DNA of 6,471 nt from Clostridium_T sp040217795 (lineage in GTDB: Bacteria > Bacillota > Clostridia > Clostridiales > Clostridiaceae). The notes beneath the pieces were generated by a model. That model was not told the DNA's origin and did no database searches. It saw only the letters and a program-made list of their open reading frames with translations. Below, piece after piece: positions 5,216 to 6,471 of the stretch; positions within the stretch are counted from its first letter, which is position 1, and each line of letters begins with the position of its first letter. A program made the translations under genes and the position numbers. Location of the stretch: NCBI GenBank assembly GCA_040217795.1, contig JBEHWK010000171.1, positions 1 through 6,471 on the forward strand, in the 5' to 3' direction.

Positions 5216-5656
5216 TTAATCTTCTTCAGAATCTACTAGTGCAGAATATATTTCCTTTGACACAAAATCATGTTCTTGAAGTTTAAAGTCTTCCAAAAAA
5301 GTTGCTAAATTGATTAACCATATATCATCCTCTGTACTAAAGGCCTCCTTAGCAGCGGATTCCAGATGTCTTATAATAGCTTCCTTTGGTAATGATTTTA
5401 ACAACTCCATTACTATTAATGCACCAGGCCAATTCAAATCCTGTAACCAATTAAACAAACCTGGAATTGCTTCTTCAATTTTAGGATATCCAATTTTACT
5501 TAAAACTCTAGCAGCATTTTCCCAATATTCCTTGCTTAATGGCTGAATTAAATCATTTAGATTTACGTTAACTTCCGAAGCAATTTCATTTATAGCTTTA
5601 TTCTGACTATCCAAAGGAGCATTCCAACTTAGATTCTTGAAAATATTCTCGTCCAT
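5216..5656 (-). CDS. DUF5071-like immunity protein paired with the Rhs toxin
   Basis: A 146-residue, acidic, helical cytoplasmic protein. Its start is firm: ATG 5656-5654 follows a perfect AGGAGG (5668-5663) at six bases. The last two bases of the toxin stop codon TAG (5669-5667) are part of that SD, so toxin and immunity protein are translationally linked. Residues about 42-90 carry the signature of DUF5071: WENAARVLSKIG..., then IPGLFNWLQDLNWPGA and a following helix, a HEAT-repeat-like helical fold. Proteins of this family are commonly found behind polymorphic toxin tips. It should bind and neutralise the toxin tip encoded immediately upstream, protecting the cell and its siblings. The family call rests on the W-LQD-NWP motif; the neutralising role is inferred from gene order. 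DUF5071 members without a toxin partner are also known, so the role is less certain than the fold. Confidence 0.75.
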   Translation of the reverse strand: MDENIFKNLSWNAPLDSQNKAINEIASEVNVNLNDLIQPLSKEYWENAARVLSKIGYPKIEEAIPGLFNWLQDLNWPGALIVMELLKSLPKEAIIRHLESAAKEAFSTEDDIWLINLATFLEDFKLQEHDFVSKEIYSALVDSEED

Positions 5657-5666
5657 ACCAAACCTC

Positions 5667-6471
5667 CTATTTACTGTCCCAAACTATAGATTTTAATGTT
5701 ACTGTATATGGATGAGGCGATGTCTGGGCATTTGGCCTCGATGCAATCCATCCACTCATTGTTAATGGATTAGTCGGCATAACACTAACGTGATTTGTCC
5801 CATCCTTAACTGCTCTCAAAATTCCTGTAGCATTAACAGCTTGAATTGTAGTCACAACATACTTACCACTTGCAGGTGGCGTTAATGAGAACGATAATCC
5901 TCCTGTATCTTGAGGTCTTGGAGTCAAATTAGTATTTGAGCCACTTCCATATCTATATATGACTGTTGGCTGTTCACGTTTTTTTTGTGATGTTTCAGTT
6001 GCTATAGTTGTACTTTTCGTGGATTCTCTTGATGCTGTTTTTGTTTTGTATGCAGCATATCCGACAGCTCCTATTGTTACTACTCCAGCAATTGCCGCTC
6101 CAATTAAGTCACCAATAAGTAATGGTCCATCTCCTAATGCACATCCACCTGCAACCGCATAAGCAGGCTTAAGTGTATTAATCGCACTTGAAACCTGTGA
6201 AACAAATTCTTTAATAAATCCCCAAAGACATCCACTAGGGTCTTCCCTATTTACATGATTATTACCACAGTATGCAAACATATTCGCAGATAGAATTTCA
6301 CCAGGAGTTCCAACAAGTCCATCCGCATTCAACATGCGACAAGTCTCAGGGTTATAGTACCTTGATTGCAGATAATACAGTCCAGTCTCATTGTCATATC
6401 TATACCCTCTGTATCTATAAGGATTCTTCACTCCCAAAGTATCTTTCAGGCTTCCGTCTATGGATATAAGT
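5667..6471 (-). CDS. Rhs-repeat polymorphic toxin, C-terminal end (cut by right window edge)
   Basis: The frame is open to the window edge; its last complete codon ends at 6470. The TTG/GTG triplets near 6437 are internal, not starts. Counting from the edge, residues 4-51 are the Rhs core end: SIDGSLKDTLGVKNPYRYRG, YRYDNETGLYYLQSRYYNPE and LNADG. Residues 77-80 are the DPSG boundary. After this come a hydrophobic Gly/Ala segment (about 115-141), a Ser/Thr/Lys linker (142-166), and a tip of about 100 residues (168-267) with IYRYGSGSNTN, LTPRPQDTGGLSFSL, NATGILRAVKDGTNHVSVMP and GWIASRPNAQTSPHPYT. Rhs proteins build a hollow shell around such tips and deliver them to neighbouring cells. The tip class is not named here; the R-x-G start and GLSFS block vaguely recall ADP-ribosyltransferases, but no clear catalytic Glu is seen. 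The core has NPETCRML where NPEWGRFL is usual. Confidence 0.85.
   Translation of the reverse strand, partial: LISIDGSLKDTLGVKNPYRYRGYRYDNETGLYYLQSRYYNPETCRMLNADGLVGTPGEILSANMFAYCGNNHVNREDPSGCLWGFIKEFVSQVSSAINTLKPAYAVAGGCALGDGPLLIGDLIGAAIAGVVTIGAVGYAAYKTKTASRESTKSTTIATETSQKKREQPTVIYRYGSGSNTNLTPRPQDTGGLSFSLTPPASGKYVVTTIQAVNATGILRAVKDGTNHVSVMPTNPLTMSGWIASRPNAQTSPHPYTVTLKSIVWDSK

Noticed and set aside
5310..5546. 78-codon plus-strand reading frame
   Set aside because: It is antisense to the DUF5071-like gene and has no recognisable features.
6435..6437. TTG at 6437 as the start of the Rhs gene
   Set aside because: The frame continues upstream with typical Rhs sequence (SIDGSLKDT) to the window edge and no SD is present, so the gene is cut by the edge.
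5959..6469. Two plus-strand reading frames (5959-6162 and 6272-6469)
   Set aside because: Both are antisense to the Rhs core and linker, whose motifs are unmistakable.
1..6471. CRISPR array
   Set aside because: No regularly spaced direct repeats were found by eye; the only repeats are isolated inverted repeats.

Overview
The window is AT-rich, with Shine-Dalgarno sites close to AGGAGG, sigma-A-type promoters and a YcxB-type protein. This points to a low-GC Gram-positive host, most likely a clostridial lineage. That placement is an inference from composition and gene families, not from a marker gene.

Left part (1-2241), a mobile-element control and integration module. A divergent pair of XRE-type HTH regulators faces outward from a 173-bp control region: a minus-strand gene cut by the left edge, and a complete plus-strand gene at 294-746. 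The control region holds a recognisable promoter in each direction, and each promoter overlaps a perfect palindrome that would suit a repressor. A 484-residue tyrosine recombinase follows 25 bp after the second regulator and ends in a 12-bp hairpin. The recombinase carries about 70 extra residues in its core-binding domain, and these read like a third XRE/Cro-type HTH. This is the most unusual protein architecture in the window.

Middle (2242-3258). An intergenic stretch with a long imperfect hairpin is followed by a small two-helix membrane protein of the YcxB type. Its true start is unclear because of an eight-G run. It is followed by an inverted repeat suited to ending transcription from both sides.

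Right part (3259-6471, all minus strand), a polymorphic-toxin locus. From upstream (right edge) to downstream it holds: the C-terminal end of an Rhs protein with a variable toxin tip; its immunity gene (DUF5071-like), whose SD overlaps the toxin stop codon; a short coding-like remnant and a rho-independent terminator; about 580 bp of decayed coding sequence from at least two small membrane proteins; then an orphan Rhs tip, lacking its start and most of the core, with its own immunity gene. This is the known layout of a full-length toxin followed by displaced toxin/immunity cassettes. The terminator and the in-frame stop upstream of the orphan suggest that it is silent as a toxin unless recombined onto the main rhs gene, while its immunity gene still looks intact.
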